This document shows, piece by piece, positions 8,302-17,134 of a stretch of DNA of 64,000 nucleotides (within the stretch, counting starts at the first letter, position 1; every line of letters begins with the position of its first letter). Origin of the DNA: Candidatus Acetatifactor stercoripullorum (lineage in GTDB: Bacteria; Bacillota; Clostridia; Lachnospirales; Lachnospiraceae); assembly GCA_019114005.1 (NCBI GenBank), contig DXGH01000027.1, positions 78,002 through 142,001 on the forward strand, written 5' to 3'. The translations under genes were made by a program, and so were the position numbers. Under the pieces are notes generated by a model. That model was not told where the DNA came from and did no database searches. It saw only the letters and a program-made list of their open reading frames with translations.

Positions 8302-9141
8302 TTATCCCTTTATACCGGTGGATGCAATTCCCTCCACCAAATATTTCTGCATGGTGAGAAAAATAATAAAAATCGGCAGAAGCGACAGTGTTGCCATGGC
8401 AAACATGGCCCCCCAGTCTGAACCTGAGGTCGGATCGGAAAACAGCTTCAGGGCCAGACTCACCGGGTATTTGCTTGGTCTGTTCAAATACAGCAGCGCC
8501 GCCAGAAAATCATCCCAGCGCCACATAAAGGAAAAAATTGCGCTTGTGACAATGGAAGACTTAATCAGGGGCAGGATAATCTGTACAAAGATCTGCACGG
8601 TTCCCGCGCCGTCAATTCTGGCCGCCTCGTCCAGCTCTATGGGAATCCCCTTGATAAACTGCACATTCAAAAATACGAAAAATCCCTGAGCACAATATTG
8701 AGGAACAATCAAAGGCAGATAGGTTCCCACCCATCCAAGCTGATTGAACAGAATATACTGCGGAATCATAATCACCTGAAAGGGAATCATCATGGACAGC
8801 AGCACACAGCCAAACCAGAATTTCTTAAATGGAAAACTGCACCTTGCAAATCCAAAGCCTACCAGGGAGGAGGATACAACCGCCCCCAGAGTGGCAACGG
8901 TGGAGATAAACAGGGAATTTCCGAAGAATGTGGAAAAGCTGTACCCTGCAAAGCCTTTCCAGCCGGTGATGTAATTGTCCACGGTAAAGGCTTCCGGCAA
9001 AAGCCGCTGCGCCGAATTCAAAATTTCATTGGAGGTCTTAAAGGAGCCGAAGATCATCCACAAAACGGGATAGATCATCACCAATGCAAACAGAAATACG
9101 AACACATGATAAATTACCGTATAAATTCTTTTTTTCCTCAT
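8302..9141 (-). CDS. Sugar ABC transporter permease, MalG type
   Basis: 279 residues with six predicted membrane segments. The EAA loop near residues 170-190 reads ELDEAARIDGAGTVQIFVQIILP, the contact for the ATPase. The C-terminus ends LVEGIASTGIKG, typical for the MalG side of CUT1 importers. Partners are the permease just upstream and the lipoprotein binding protein. No ATPase is encoded here, so a shared MsmX-like ATPase elsewhere is likely. Confidence 0.95.
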   Translation of the reverse strand: MRKKRIYTVIYHVFVFLFALVMIYPVLWMIFGSFKTSNEILNSAQRLLPEAFTVDNYITGWKGFAGYSFSTFFGNSLFISTVATLGAVVSSSLVGFGFARCSFPFKKFWFGCVLLSMMIPFQVIMIPQYILFNQLGWVGTYLPLIVPQYCAQGFFVFLNVQFIKGIPIELDEAARIDGAGTVQIFVQIILPLIKSSIVTSAIFSFMWRWDDFLAALLYLNRPSKYPVSLALKLFSDPTSGSDWGAMFAMATLSLLPIFIIFLTMQKYLVEGIASTGIKG

Positions 9142-9159
9142 GCACCTCTCCTTTCCGGC

Positions 9160-10047
9160 CTACTCTGCCTCATAGTAAACCCATTTTTTCTGGGTCAGGA
9201 AAATCAGGGCCGTCAGGCCGCCCACCACCAGCACCATAAACCAGGCCAGGGCACAACCGTATCCAAGCTTGTTATATTTAAACGAATTCTGATACATATA
9301 AACCACATAGAACAGCGTGCTGTTCTGGGGCTTTCCCTCCGTGATGATGTAGCTTTGCGTAAAGGCCATAAAGCCGTTGATCAACTGATTGATCAGGTTA
9401 AAAAATATGGTGGGGGTAAGCATGGGAAGGGTGATTTTAAAAAATTTGGTAAACCAGCTGGCACCGTCCACCGTAGCAGCCTCATACAGGTATTGGGGAA
9501 TCTGCTTTAACCCCGCCAGAAAAATCAGCATGGAAGACCCAAACTGCCATACCGCCAACAGAATCAAGGTCCAGATGGCTGTCTGGGACTTTCCAAGCCA
9601 CGCCGAGTTGCTCTCAATTCCAATGACTCCTAACAGTGCATTAATCATACCGTTGCTGGCAAACATACGCTTCCACAATATGGCTATGGCAACGCTGGAG
9701 CCTATAATGGACGGCAGATAGAAGACGGTTCTGTAAAAGGCGGACAGCTTTCCGGGCCGCACCAGCAAAAGAGCTACCACCAGTGCCATAAGAAGTCTTA
9801 GGGGCACGGAAAACAACACATAAAACATAGTGACGCCAAAGGTCTTCCAAAACAGCCTATCCTCGGTAAACATCGAAATATAATTTTTCAGACCCACAAA
9901 CTCCGGCGGAGTTAAAATGTCATATTGGGTGAAGGAGAATACAAACGACATCACCATGGGAATGCTGATAAAACATACAAAACCCACAATAAACGGTGAA
10001 ATAAACAAATATCCTGTTATTTTTTCTTTTCTTTTTCTGTGTGTCAT
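9160..10047 (-). CDS. Sugar ABC transporter permease, MalF/UgpA type
   Basis: About 295 residues with six membrane segments. It begins THRKRKEKITGYLFISPFIVGF, usual for MalF-type CUT1 permeases. The EAA loop YLYEAATVDGASWFTKFFKITLP-like region is around residues 195-215. The start is put at ATG 10047, nine bases after GGAGG; ATG 10053 is only three bases from it. It forms the transmembrane channel with the following permease. Confidence 0.94.
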   Translation of the reverse strand: MTHRKRKEKITGYLFISPFIVGFVCFISIPMVMSFVFSFTQYDILTPPEFVGLKNYISMFTEDRLFWKTFGVTMFYVLFSVPLRLLMALVVALLLVRPGKLSAFYRTVFYLPSIIGSSVAIAILWKRMFASNGMINALLGVIGIESNSAWLGKSQTAIWTLILLAVWQFGSSMLIFLAGLKQIPQYLYEAATVDGASWFTKFFKITLPMLTPTIFFNLINQLINGFMAFTQSYIITEGKPQNSTLFYVVYMYQNSFKYNKLGYGCALAWFMVLVVGGLTALIFLTQKKWVYYEAE

Positions 10048-10072
10048 AGGCATTCTCCTCCCTATTTGCGCT

Positions 10073-11428
10073 CTACTGTGCGGCCTCTAAAATGCTCTGT
10101 GCCTCTGGCACAAACTCTGCGGCCGCTTCCGCCCCCGTCTTGTTTCCATAACGTATATCCTCCACCAGTGAAGTCAGCACCGCCTCCACCTCGCTGTAGC
10201 CTGCGGGAGTGGGCGGATCCACAGCGGTTGCAACCTGATTTACCTCTGCAACATAGTCATATACAATGGCCTCTGTTTCACTGACCAGTCCGCTGACCAT
10301 ATCTGCTATGGCGCTGTTTGCGGGAATACCCCGCTCGCCCTTGAGAATCTCATTTGCCTCCTCACTGTTTACAAACCAATCGATAAATTCTGCCGCCTCG
10401 TCCTTATACTGCGAACTTTCCGTCACGGAAAAGAACATGGCGGGTTTTAAATACATGGGCTCCACAGACGCGTCAGGCAACGACGGATACATACACACTC
10501 CCAGCTCCCTGTCTCCGCCGCAGGCCTCATAAATGCTCAGGAAGGAATTGGAAAAGGAAAACACATTCCAGGTAGACAGATCGTTGATGGGCATGGAATC
10601 CACCACCTGAGGATTTTTCTCGGACAATATGTCCGCCGGAATACAGAAAGGCGCCGTTGCAAATTGCTCCACCCAGTCAAAATGAGTGTCTGCCGCTTCC
10701 GTATTTCCTGCAAGAAGCTCACTGTAAATCACTGTTCCCATCGCCCTTGCGTTGTACTCAATGGTAGTCATGCCGCTCTCGTAGTATGCGGGCACCCCTG
10801 TTTTGTCATAAATCTCCTGGCAGATATCGTAAAATTCCTGCAAGGTGGGCTTCAGGGGAATGGTGACTCCCGCCGCATCCACAGTAGCCTTGTCATAAAG
10901 CACCATGGGGGCTGTGCTGCCAAGGGAAATGGCGTAGCAGCTTCCATCCACCGACCCGCTTTCAATGATACTGTCGCTGATCTGAGAACGGTCTATGACG
11001 CCGGACTCCAGGTAGCCATTCAGATCCGCAAGCTGCATACTGGAGGCATACTGGCTTAAATAGGAATAATCCATCTGAATCACATCGGGCAGCTCTCCAC
11101 CAGCAGCCTGGGTAGCCAGCCTGTCCCAATAGCCCGACCAGTCTGTGAATTCTGCCTCAATCTTTATGTTGGGATTCTGCTCCATATACAGGTTGATAAC
11201 CTGCTGTGTCAGATCGTGCCTGCTCTGGCCTCCCCACCAGCTCACCCGAATTGTAATTTCCTCTTCCTGGGAAGCGGAGGCCTCCTGGGTACTCTCCTGT
11301 ACCGTTTCCCGGCTCTGGGATTCCTCAGAAACGGAGGTCTGGCCTCCTCCCCCGTCAGAGCCGCAGCCGGCAAGGACTGATGCCGTCATTGCAAGTGTCG
11401 TCATGATACCAATCCATTTCTTTTTCAT
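10073..11428 (-). CDS. Extracellular sugar-binding lipoprotein of a CUT1 ABC importer
   Basis: 451 residues. A signal peptide ends in the lipobox LAGC (Cys22), followed by a Ser/Glu/Gln-rich linker, so it is anchored outside the membrane. The mature part resembles family 1 solute-binding proteins (ITIRVSWWGGQSRHDLTQQV, then YMEQNPNIKIEAEFTDW). It should capture the oligosaccharide and deliver it to the two downstream permeases. The Shine-Dalgarno GGAAGGAG is well placed. Specificity cannot be read from the sequence; the GH105 gene next door suggests pectin- or glycosaminoglycan-derived sugars. Confidence 0.95.
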   Translation of the reverse strand: MKKKWIGIMTTLAMTASVLAGCGSDGGGGQTSVSEESQSRETVQESTQEASASQEEEITIRVSWWGGQSRHDLTQQVINLYMEQNPNIKIEAEFTDWSGYWDRLATQAAGGELPDVIQMDYSYLSQYASSMQLADLNGYLESGVIDRSQISDSIIESGSVDGSCYAISLGSTAPMVLYDKATVDAAGVTIPLKPTLQEFYDICQEIYDKTGVPAYYESGMTTIEYNARAMGTVIYSELLAGNTEAADTHFDWVEQFATAPFCIPADILSEKNPQVVDSMPINDLSTWNVFSFSNSFLSIYEACGGDRELGVCMYPSLPDASVEPMYLKPAMFFSVTESSQYKDEAAEFIDWFVNSEEANEILKGERGIPANSAIADMVSGLVSETEAIVYDYVAEVNQVATAVDPPTPAGYSEVEAVLTSLVEDIRYGNKTGAEAAAEFVPEAQSILEAAQ

Positions 11429-11455
11429 CTTTTTCTCCTTCCTGCGCTTTTTGCG

Positions 11456-12571
11456 CTATCTCAAGGCCTCACTTAAGGCCAGGATTACCAGTGACTGTCC
11501 ATAGGCCATGGGCCTGATATGGATGCTTTTATAATAGGACGAATCCATGCCGATGGCCGTCCCCGCGGACACATTCTCCACAGTGCCATCCTGGGAAATA
11601 TTGGCGCAGATCGCCTCCACAGCCCGATGGGCTGCATCCTTGTACTCTTCGGGCAAAAGCCCCATGCGAACCCCCTTATAAATTCCCGCAGCTATCCCTG
11701 CGCTTCCAGATACCTCTAAATAGCTGTCCGGCTCCTTTAACACAGTATGCCACAGGCCGGATTTGTCCTGCAGGGACACAAGCGCCTTTACCTGTGCCTT
11801 AAGAGTATCTGCAAGATAAGCCCTGACGCCCATGGAAAGATTCTTTCCGCACTGTTCCAAATACTCCAGCACGCCAAAGGTAAACCAGGAATTTCCCCTG
11901 CACCAATATATCTCTCCGAAATTGTCCTCTCTCTGGAAACTCCAGCCATGATAAAACAGTCCCGTTTTTTTGTCATAGAGGTACTTTATGTGCAGAAGAA
12001 ATTGATGTATCGCCTCCTGCATCATATCTTCTCTCTTCTCTGTTGTTCCCACACGGTTTAAAAAAAGCACGGCCATCACCAGGGTGTCGATCCACAGCTC
12101 GCTGTCATTGAGCCGCACGGCCTTTCTATCGCCGATTGCGCTGGTCACATGCTGGAAGCCATTCTCCCTTGTCTTTGGAAGGGACTCCATGAGCCACAGT
12201 GCCTGACGCATACATTCCTCTCGGTATGCCTTATTTTTCCATTGCTGTGAAAGAAAGGACAGGGTCAGGAAAGGAGCCGTGGTGTTGATATTCCGGGAGG
12301 GAAGACCCTGTTCAAAATTCCGTCTGAACCATTCCCGGAAGAATTCCTGATATCTGTCGTCCCCAAATACCTGCTCTGCGCGGTACAATCCGTACAGTCC
12401 TATTCCCTGAGGCCAGTCCCACTCCTCAAACCCGAAGTCCCTGGCAACCATTCCCAGACGCTGGGATTCTGCATCTGTCTTTTTGTCCATGTCGTAATCG
12501 GCTCCTCCCAGATGAATGAGCCTGTCTATCACAAGCAGAAGCTTGTCCTCCAATTCTTGTTTCGTCAGCAT
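11456..12571 (-). CDS. GH105-type unsaturated glucuronyl/rhamnogalacturonyl hydrolase
   Basis: 371 residues, normal for the family. It has the (alpha/alpha)6-barrel motifs of YteR-like enzymes: RLNDSELWIDTLVMAVLF with the Asp expected to be catalytic, IYWCRGNSWFTFG, and VSGSAGIAAGIYKG. Family enzymes hydrate and so release 4,5-unsaturated uronic acids from lyase products. No signal peptide is present, so it acts in the cytosol on imported oligosaccharides. The ATG overlaps the end of the preceding oxidoreductase gene by seven bases (coupled translation), with AGGGAG eight bases upstream. Confidence 0.9.
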   Translation of the reverse strand: MLTKQELEDKLLLVIDRLIHLGGADYDMDKKTDAESQRLGMVARDFGFEEWDWPQGIGLYGLYRAEQVFGDDRYQEFFREWFRRNFEQGLPSRNINTTAPFLTLSFLSQQWKNKAYREECMRQALWLMESLPKTRENGFQHVTSAIGDRKAVRLNDSELWIDTLVMAVLFLNRVGTTEKREDMMQEAIHQFLLHIKYLYDKKTGLFYHGWSFQREDNFGEIYWCRGNSWFTFGVLEYLEQCGKNLSMGVRAYLADTLKAQVKALVSLQDKSGLWHTVLKEPDSYLEVSGSAGIAAGIYKGVRMGLLPEEYKDAAHRAVEAICANISQDGTVENVSAGTAIGMDSSYYKSIHIRPMAYGQSLVILALSEALR

Positions 12572-13551
12572 TTTTTGTACTCCCTTTCCCTGTTATGCAG
12601 TTTCTGTGCAATTTCCACTAACGGCAGGGCATAATTCATGCTTTCTGCCGGTTGCTTTCCGCTTTCCACCGCCTGCAGAAAATGTAAGATTTCTCCGTAA
12701 AATCCGCTTGCTACAGCATTTTCCAGAGGGCTTCCCACAGCCGGCCCCTTTAAAGATGCAATAATGCGATCCTGTTTGTATACAGTAACGCCTCCCGGGC
12801 TGTCACTGCATTCCCATACGGGAAGCCTGGCATAATAAGCGGTTCCTTTGCAGGAGGCAAAGACTCTTTCATTTACAATACCGCTGTCCACCAAAATGGC
12901 TATTTGTCCCCGGATGCCGTTTTCAAACCGACAATCCAGATAAAAATTACTTACATGGGGACCATATTCCGGCAGATCCTGATAGGTAAAAGAAACCTTC
13001 TCGTAATCTCCGTCTGCCAGATACCGGAGCAAATCAATTCCATGAATGGCAGTGGTGTAAAATGTGGGCTCCACACGTCCTATCCGGCACATCTGTACGG
13101 CAAGGTTTCTCACCGTCTCCTTTTTCAGTTTTTCCTTCAGATCCTGTGCCACCGGTATAAAATGACGGTTAAAAGCCACCTGGTGCAAGACGTTGTATTT
13201 TCGGAAGGCTTCGGCAAGCTTTTCCGCCTCTTCTTTCGTAAGCGCCGGAGGCTTTTCCAGCATAATGGGAATTCCCATGGGCGCAGCCTCCATTGCCAGC
13301 AATGCGGTTCGTTCCACCGGAACCGCCATGATCAGTCCGTCCGGCTTTTCTCTCTCCATCATTTCCAGGGTGTCCGTATACACTGCTTGAAATCCTGCTG
13401 CCGCAGTTTCCCGGGCTTTTGCCGAATCCAGGTCGCAGCAGGCTGCCAGTTTAACCTTTCCTTCTTCCTGCAGACGTTTTAGCGCCGGCAGATAATAGCG
13501 TTTCACAATATCACCGCACCCAGCCAGACCGATTCGGATGCTCCTGTTCAT
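12565..13551 (-). CDS. Gfo/Idh/MocA-family oxidoreductase (first gene of sugar operon)
   Basis: 328 residues. It begins with a Rossmann motif IGLAGCGDIVKRYYLPAL and has the family Lys in LEKPPALT near residue 100. The C-terminal domain is shorter than in the 385-residue paralogue at the other end of the operon. NAD(P)-dependent oxidation or reduction of a sugar is expected. It is the promoter-proximal gene, preceded by GGAGG and by a GTCCGC-AAAA-GCGGAC hairpin in the leader (13566-13581). Its expression is probably controlled by the divergent two-component system. Confidence 0.9.
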   Translation of the reverse strand: MNRSIRIGLAGCGDIVKRYYLPALKRLQEEGKVKLAACCDLDSAKARETAAAGFQAVYTDTLEMMEREKPDGLIMAVPVERTALLAMEAAPMGIPIMLEKPPALTKEEAEKLAEAFRKYNVLHQVAFNRHFIPVAQDLKEKLKKETVRNLAVQMCRIGRVEPTFYTTAIHGIDLLRYLADGDYEKVSFTYQDLPEYGPHVSNFYLDCRFENGIRGQIAILVDSGIVNERVFASCKGTAYYARLPVWECSDSPGGVTVYKQDRIIASLKGPAVGSPLENAVASGFYGEILHFLQAVESGKQPAESMNYALPLVEIAQKLHNREREYKKC

Positions 13552-13630
13552 TCCTATACCTCCCTGTCCGCTTTTGCGGACGTGCCTTCAGTTTTTGTTA
13601 AAATACTTCTTTTGACTTTTGATACGATTT

Positions 13631-13659
13631 ATTATATAGGATTAAAAAAAAAAGAAAAC
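13631..13659 (-). promoter_or_regulatory. Candidate activator-dependent promoter of the sugar operon
   Basis: A good -10 TATAAT (13631-13636, minus strand) with no recognisable -35 at 17 bases (GTTTTC). This fits a promoter needing an activator such as the adjacent AraC-type response regulator. Confidence 0.45.
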
Positions 13660-13668
13660 ACAAAAAAG

Positions 13669-13708
13669 AAAACTGTAATGTTTAAAAAATAGCTTTTTTT
13701 ACAGTTTT
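13669..13708. promoter_or_regulatory. Inverted repeat between divergent promoters, candidate YesN-like site
   Basis: Perfect 10-base arms AAAACTGTAA (13669-13678) and TTACAGTTTT (13699-13708) with a 20-base gap. They lie just upstream of the minus-strand -35 region. A further ACTGTAATA copy sits at 13790-13799. The binding protein is inferred from position only. Confidence 0.45.
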
Positions 13709-13718
13709 TTTCCAATAT

Positions 13719-13746
13719 TTGTAATTGTATGGATTTTTAATATAAT
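13719..13746 (+). promoter_or_regulatory. Promoter of the two-component operon
   Basis: TTGTAA (13719-13724), 16-base spacer, TATAAT (13741-13746), about 85 bases before the kinase start. Confidence 0.5.
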
Positions 13747-13830
13747 CTCAGCCTTTTTTTGACTTTACAAGGCTTTGAAAAAAATGTAATACTGTAATAG
13801 GGGTAATTTTTTTAGGAGTACATATACGAG

Positions 13831-15570
13831 ATGCGTATCAAATATTTTTTTCGCAATTTGAAGCTGGCCAAAAAATTTATACTGATCTTTACACTGGCTC
13901 TGTCTGTGATCTGTCTGACTGGCATTTCCGTAATATGCTTTATTACAGACAAGTACAATCAGGAGCTTTACGCAAAGACTCAGCTTGCCATGGACTTTCT
14001 GGTCACCGATTTGGAGACAAGCCTGAAGGAAATTGCGGTGACCACTGATTATCTGATTGAAAATCAACAGATCCAGCGGTCCCTGACACAATATCATACT
14101 GCAGATACCACTGAGGAAAAGGCCCGCAGCAAACGGCTGCTTTATGACAATCTTTACTCTTACTTCAACTCCGACACCGCAATCGAGTCTATCGTCCTTG
14201 TGTTGGGAGACGGTTCTTTTGTGCGGATGGGCTATTCCTCCTGGGACTATTCCAGGGATGCTTTCAAAGCTTTGGAAGCCGCCTCCGATCAGGCCATGGG
14301 GCGCCTGGTCTGGCAGGGAGGAAGTGATTTTGACAATACAGCCTTCTGCGCCCGTCAGATTCGGCAAAAGGCATATTTAAAGCTGGATAAGCTGGCCACT
14401 TTGTTTGTGGAGGTCAATATGGAAAAAATTATCTCTCAGTCCTCGGGTGCCAAGGAAGCCTGTCTTGTCTTTGATACCGGCGGTGATTTTCTGTATTATC
14501 CCAATCCTTTTCCCGAGGAAATTGCTCCCTGCGACTATCCCTCCTCCGACAGCTATCAGGTGATCCACTCCTCTGAGGGCGTGTATTTTGCGGCGTCTGG
14601 AAGCCTCCCCTACACGGGCTGGAGCTATACTTATTTTTTCGACTATGAGGATTTGTTTTCCCAGCTGAACAACGCTCTTTGGACAGCACTTTTTGTGCTG
14701 GTGCTTGTATTTTTTGTGGTGGTCGCCGCAGAATATGCGCTGGTCCGGCGAATTACCTCTCACTTCCGCACCCTGGAAGAAAAAATGCGGTATTTTGAGT
14801 CCGGGGCTTTAGAGCCCTTGCCCGTATCCTATGATTATTCTACACGCAATGATGAAATCGGGCTGCTTCACCGTAGGTTTGATCAGACTGTGCTGAACTA
14901 TAAAAAGCTGGTCCACGACAACTATCGCAAGCAGCTTTTGCTGAAGGACGCCGCTATCCGGAATCTGGAACAGCAGATTCATCCACACTTTTTGTATAAT
15001 GTGCTGGATTCCATTTATCTGCTGGCAGAGGCCCACGGCGTGCCTGATATTGCTGATATGTCGCACTCCCTGGCCTGCCTGTTCCGGGCCTCCATTTCCG
15101 ACAGCGCTCCCACCATTCCCATTCGCAACGAGCTGGACTATCTGGACAGTTACATCCATATCCAGCTGCTGCGCTTTCGGGAATTAATCCATTTTTCCAG
15201 CTCCTTGGACGAGCCCTGTCTTGATGTGATGATACCAAAGCTTTCCATTCAGCCTTTGGTGGAGAATGCCATAAAGCACGGCATAGAGGAGACCGGAGAA
15301 AGCTGCCGGATTGTTCTTACCATATCGGATCAGGATAAGGGGACCTATATTTCCGTGTCCAACACAGGCTCCCGCTTCGAGGATGATATGGAGCTCCGGC
15401 TTCGGCATCCGAAGCAAAGCCTCTCAAACACCCTTGAGGTTCACGGAATCGGTCTTAGAAATATCAACGAAAGGCTGCAGCTGATCTATGGTGAGCAGTG
15501 CTGCCTGCACTTTTACAACAACGGCCCCTGTGCAGTGGTCTATTTCATAATTCCGAAAGGAGACAGCTGA
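13831..15570 (+). CDS. YesM-like sensor histidine kinase
   Basis: 579 residues. Two membrane segments (about 16-38 and 283-305) bracket a large extracellular sensor domain. HAMP-like sequence follows (about 305-360), then the His_kinase domain with the phosphoacceptor in QQIHPHFLYNVLDSI, and an HATPase_c domain with PLVENAIKHGIEE and GIGLRNINERL. This family (LytS/YesM type) senses sugars or their binding proteins outside the cell. It pairs with the response regulator that starts one base after its stop. It is divergent from the sugar operon, its probable target. Confidence 0.95.
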   Translation: MRIKYFFRNLKLAKKFILIFTLALSVICLTGISVICFITDKYNQELYAKTQLAMDFLVTDLETSLKEIAVTTDYLIENQQIQRSLTQYHTADTTEEKARSKRLLYDNLYSYFNSDTAIESIVLVLGDGSFVRMGYSSWDYSRDAFKALEAASDQAMGRLVWQGGSDFDNTAFCARQIRQKAYLKLDKLATLFVEVNMEKIISQSSGAKEACLVFDTGGDFLYYPNPFPEEIAPCDYPSSDSYQVIHSSEGVYFAASGSLPYTGWSYTYFFDYEDLFSQLNNALWTALFVLVLVFFVVVAAEYALVRRITSHFRTLEEKMRYFESGALEPLPVSYDYSTRNDEIGLLHRRFDQTVLNYKKLVHDNYRKQLLLKDAAIRNLEQQIHPHFLYNVLDSIYLLAEAHGVPDIADMSHSLACLFRASISDSAPTIPIRNELDYLDSYIHIQLLRFRELIHFSSSLDEPCLDVMIPKLSIQPLVENAIKHGIEETGESCRIVLTISDQDKGTYISVSNTGSRFEDDMELRLRHPKQSLSNTLEVHGIGLRNINERLQLIYGEQCCLHFYNNGPCAVVYFIIPKGDS

Positions 15571-17091
15571 ATGTATCGTGTATTGCTTGTGGATGATGAA
15601 CCCATTGTACTTTCCTCCTTGTCCGCCATCCTTCCCTGGGATTTGCTGGAGTGCCAGCTTGTGGGCACCGCCTCAAACGGCATGGATGCCTACAATAAAA
15701 TCTGCGACGAATATCCCGATATTGTCATTACGGACATCAAAATGCCCTTGCTCAATGGTCTTGAGCTCATTGAAAGGGCGAAAAAGCTGGATGCGGATAT
15801 TGATTTTGTGGTGCTGTCCGGCTATGACGACTTTGCCTTTGCCCAGTCCGCCATGAAATTTGGCGTAAAGGATTATCACTTAAAGCCTGTGCGCAAAGAG
15901 GAGCTCACCGCAACGCTGCAAAAAATCATAGCGGAACGCAGGCAAAAGGAACAGGCGCTTCTTTTTCAGGAGCGGCAGTTTCTGCAGAAATTAAAGCTTC
16001 CCCTACAGAAAAGCTTTCTTTTTGACGCCTTTAATGCCTCCGGTCTGTCGGAGGAAACCCTGAAGCGCTACACCCACCTTTTGGGATTTCCACAGGGCAA
16101 TGTGACCTGCCTCATTGCCTCCTTTCTGGAGCCTGCTTTTTTATCCCGTTTTCAGGAGGAATTTTATTGCTGTATCCGCCGTCTGCCCATACGGGTATTG
16201 TGGCCCGCCTTTTATGTCACGAACAGCTTTTTATTTTTATATACCGCAGACGACCTCTCCACAGGAGACCAGCTCCAGCGGTTTGTCAAATCCAGAAGCT
16301 GGCCCGGGCAGTCGGTGGAACTGGAATGCCAATTCATTCATTTTGAAACCATTACCTGTGCCTATCGGGAAATCATCCGTAAAATTTCCCGATATCAAAC
16401 CATCCGGCTGATCAATGAAATGCAGCCGCCGGAGGAGATTCTCAACCCTTCTCTTACCGCCCACAGCTTTGGCATCGCTTACAGCGGATGGGAAAGTCTC
16501 TCCGACCAATACGAAGCCCAGAAGCTCATTCAGGATACCTTTGCTCCTGTGGCTGATGTAGACACGGCCATCCTTCTATGTATCCGCCTGCTGTTCTCCT
16601 CGCCGCTTTTTTCCGCCAAGGAGGATTTTGATTTTCACACACTGCAGCTTCTTTTCCGCAGCAGCACTGTGGAAGAGGTTCAGAATCTGGCTCTCCGTCT
16701 GCTGTCCGGACGCCTCCCTGTACAGGCCTCCAAATGCGGCCCCCAGAAAGCCACTCTGATTCCCAGGGTAAAGGAATATGTGAACGCACACTTAGACTCC
16801 GAGTCCCTCTCCTTAAAATGGCTGGCGGAAAATCAGTTTTTCGTCAGTGTAGGTTATCTCAGCAAGCAGTTTCAGCAGGAGGAGGGGGAGCATTTCTCCC
16901 ATTATCTGAACAGACAGCGGGTTGCGCTGGCCAAAAAGCTCATGACCTCCTATCACAACAGTAATATTCAGGAGGTGGCTCTGTTAGTGGGATTTCGCAA
17001 CAATCCCAGATATTTCAGCCAGGTGTTTAAAAAGTACACAGGAATGACCCCCAGCGAATATCTGGCCGGGCAGAAAGAAGGAGCGTCCTGA
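15571..17091 (+). CDS. YesN-like response regulator with AraC-type DNA-binding domain
   Basis: 506 residues. A receiver domain is at the N-terminus (VLLVDDEP, phosphoacceptor Asp55 in DIVITDIKMP, Lys in YHLKPV). A divergent middle region of about 250 residues follows, then an AraC/XylS double helix-turn-helix at the C-terminus (SVGYLSKQFQQEEGEHFSHY, then FRNNPRYFSQVFKKYTGMTP). It is phosphorylated by the preceding kinase and should activate the divergent sugar operon. Its stop codon lies within the left arm of the terminator hairpin. Confidence 0.95.
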   Translation: MYRVLLVDDEPIVLSSLSAILPWDLLECQLVGTASNGMDAYNKICDEYPDIVITDIKMPLLNGLELIERAKKLDADIDFVVLSGYDDFAFAQSAMKFGVKDYHLKPVRKEELTATLQKIIAERRQKEQALLFQERQFLQKLKLPLQKSFLFDAFNASGLSEETLKRYTHLLGFPQGNVTCLIASFLEPAFLSRFQEEFYCCIRRLPIRVLWPAFYVTNSFLFLYTADDLSTGDQLQRFVKSRSWPGQSVELECQFIHFETITCAYREIIRKISRYQTIRLINEMQPPEEILNPSLTAHSFGIAYSGWESLSDQYEAQKLIQDTFAPVADVDTAILLCIRLLFSSPLFSAKEDFDFHTLQLLFRSSTVEEVQNLALRLLSGRLPVQASKCGPQKATLIPRVKEYVNAHLDSESLSLKWLAENQFFVSVGYLSKQFQQEEGEHFSHYLNRQRVALAKKLMTSYHNSNIQEVALLVGFRNNPRYFSQVFKKYTGMTPSEYLAGQKEGAS

Positions 17092-17131
17092 AAGCATCTA
17101 TTTTGATGCCTTCCAGGACGCTCTTTTCTCT
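17081..17131 (+). terminator. Terminator of the two-component operon, overlapping its stop codon
   Basis: GAGCGTCCTG (17081-17090) pairs with CAGGACGCTC (17114-17123), with inner GCATC/GATGC arms, followed by a T-rich run. The TGA of the response regulator gene is inside the stem. Confidence 0.85.
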
Positions 17132-17134
17132 TTT

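Noticed and set aside
8698..9510. Plus-strand frame (270 codons) across the two permease genes
   Set aside because: Antisense to two clear ABC permeases and crosses their junction.
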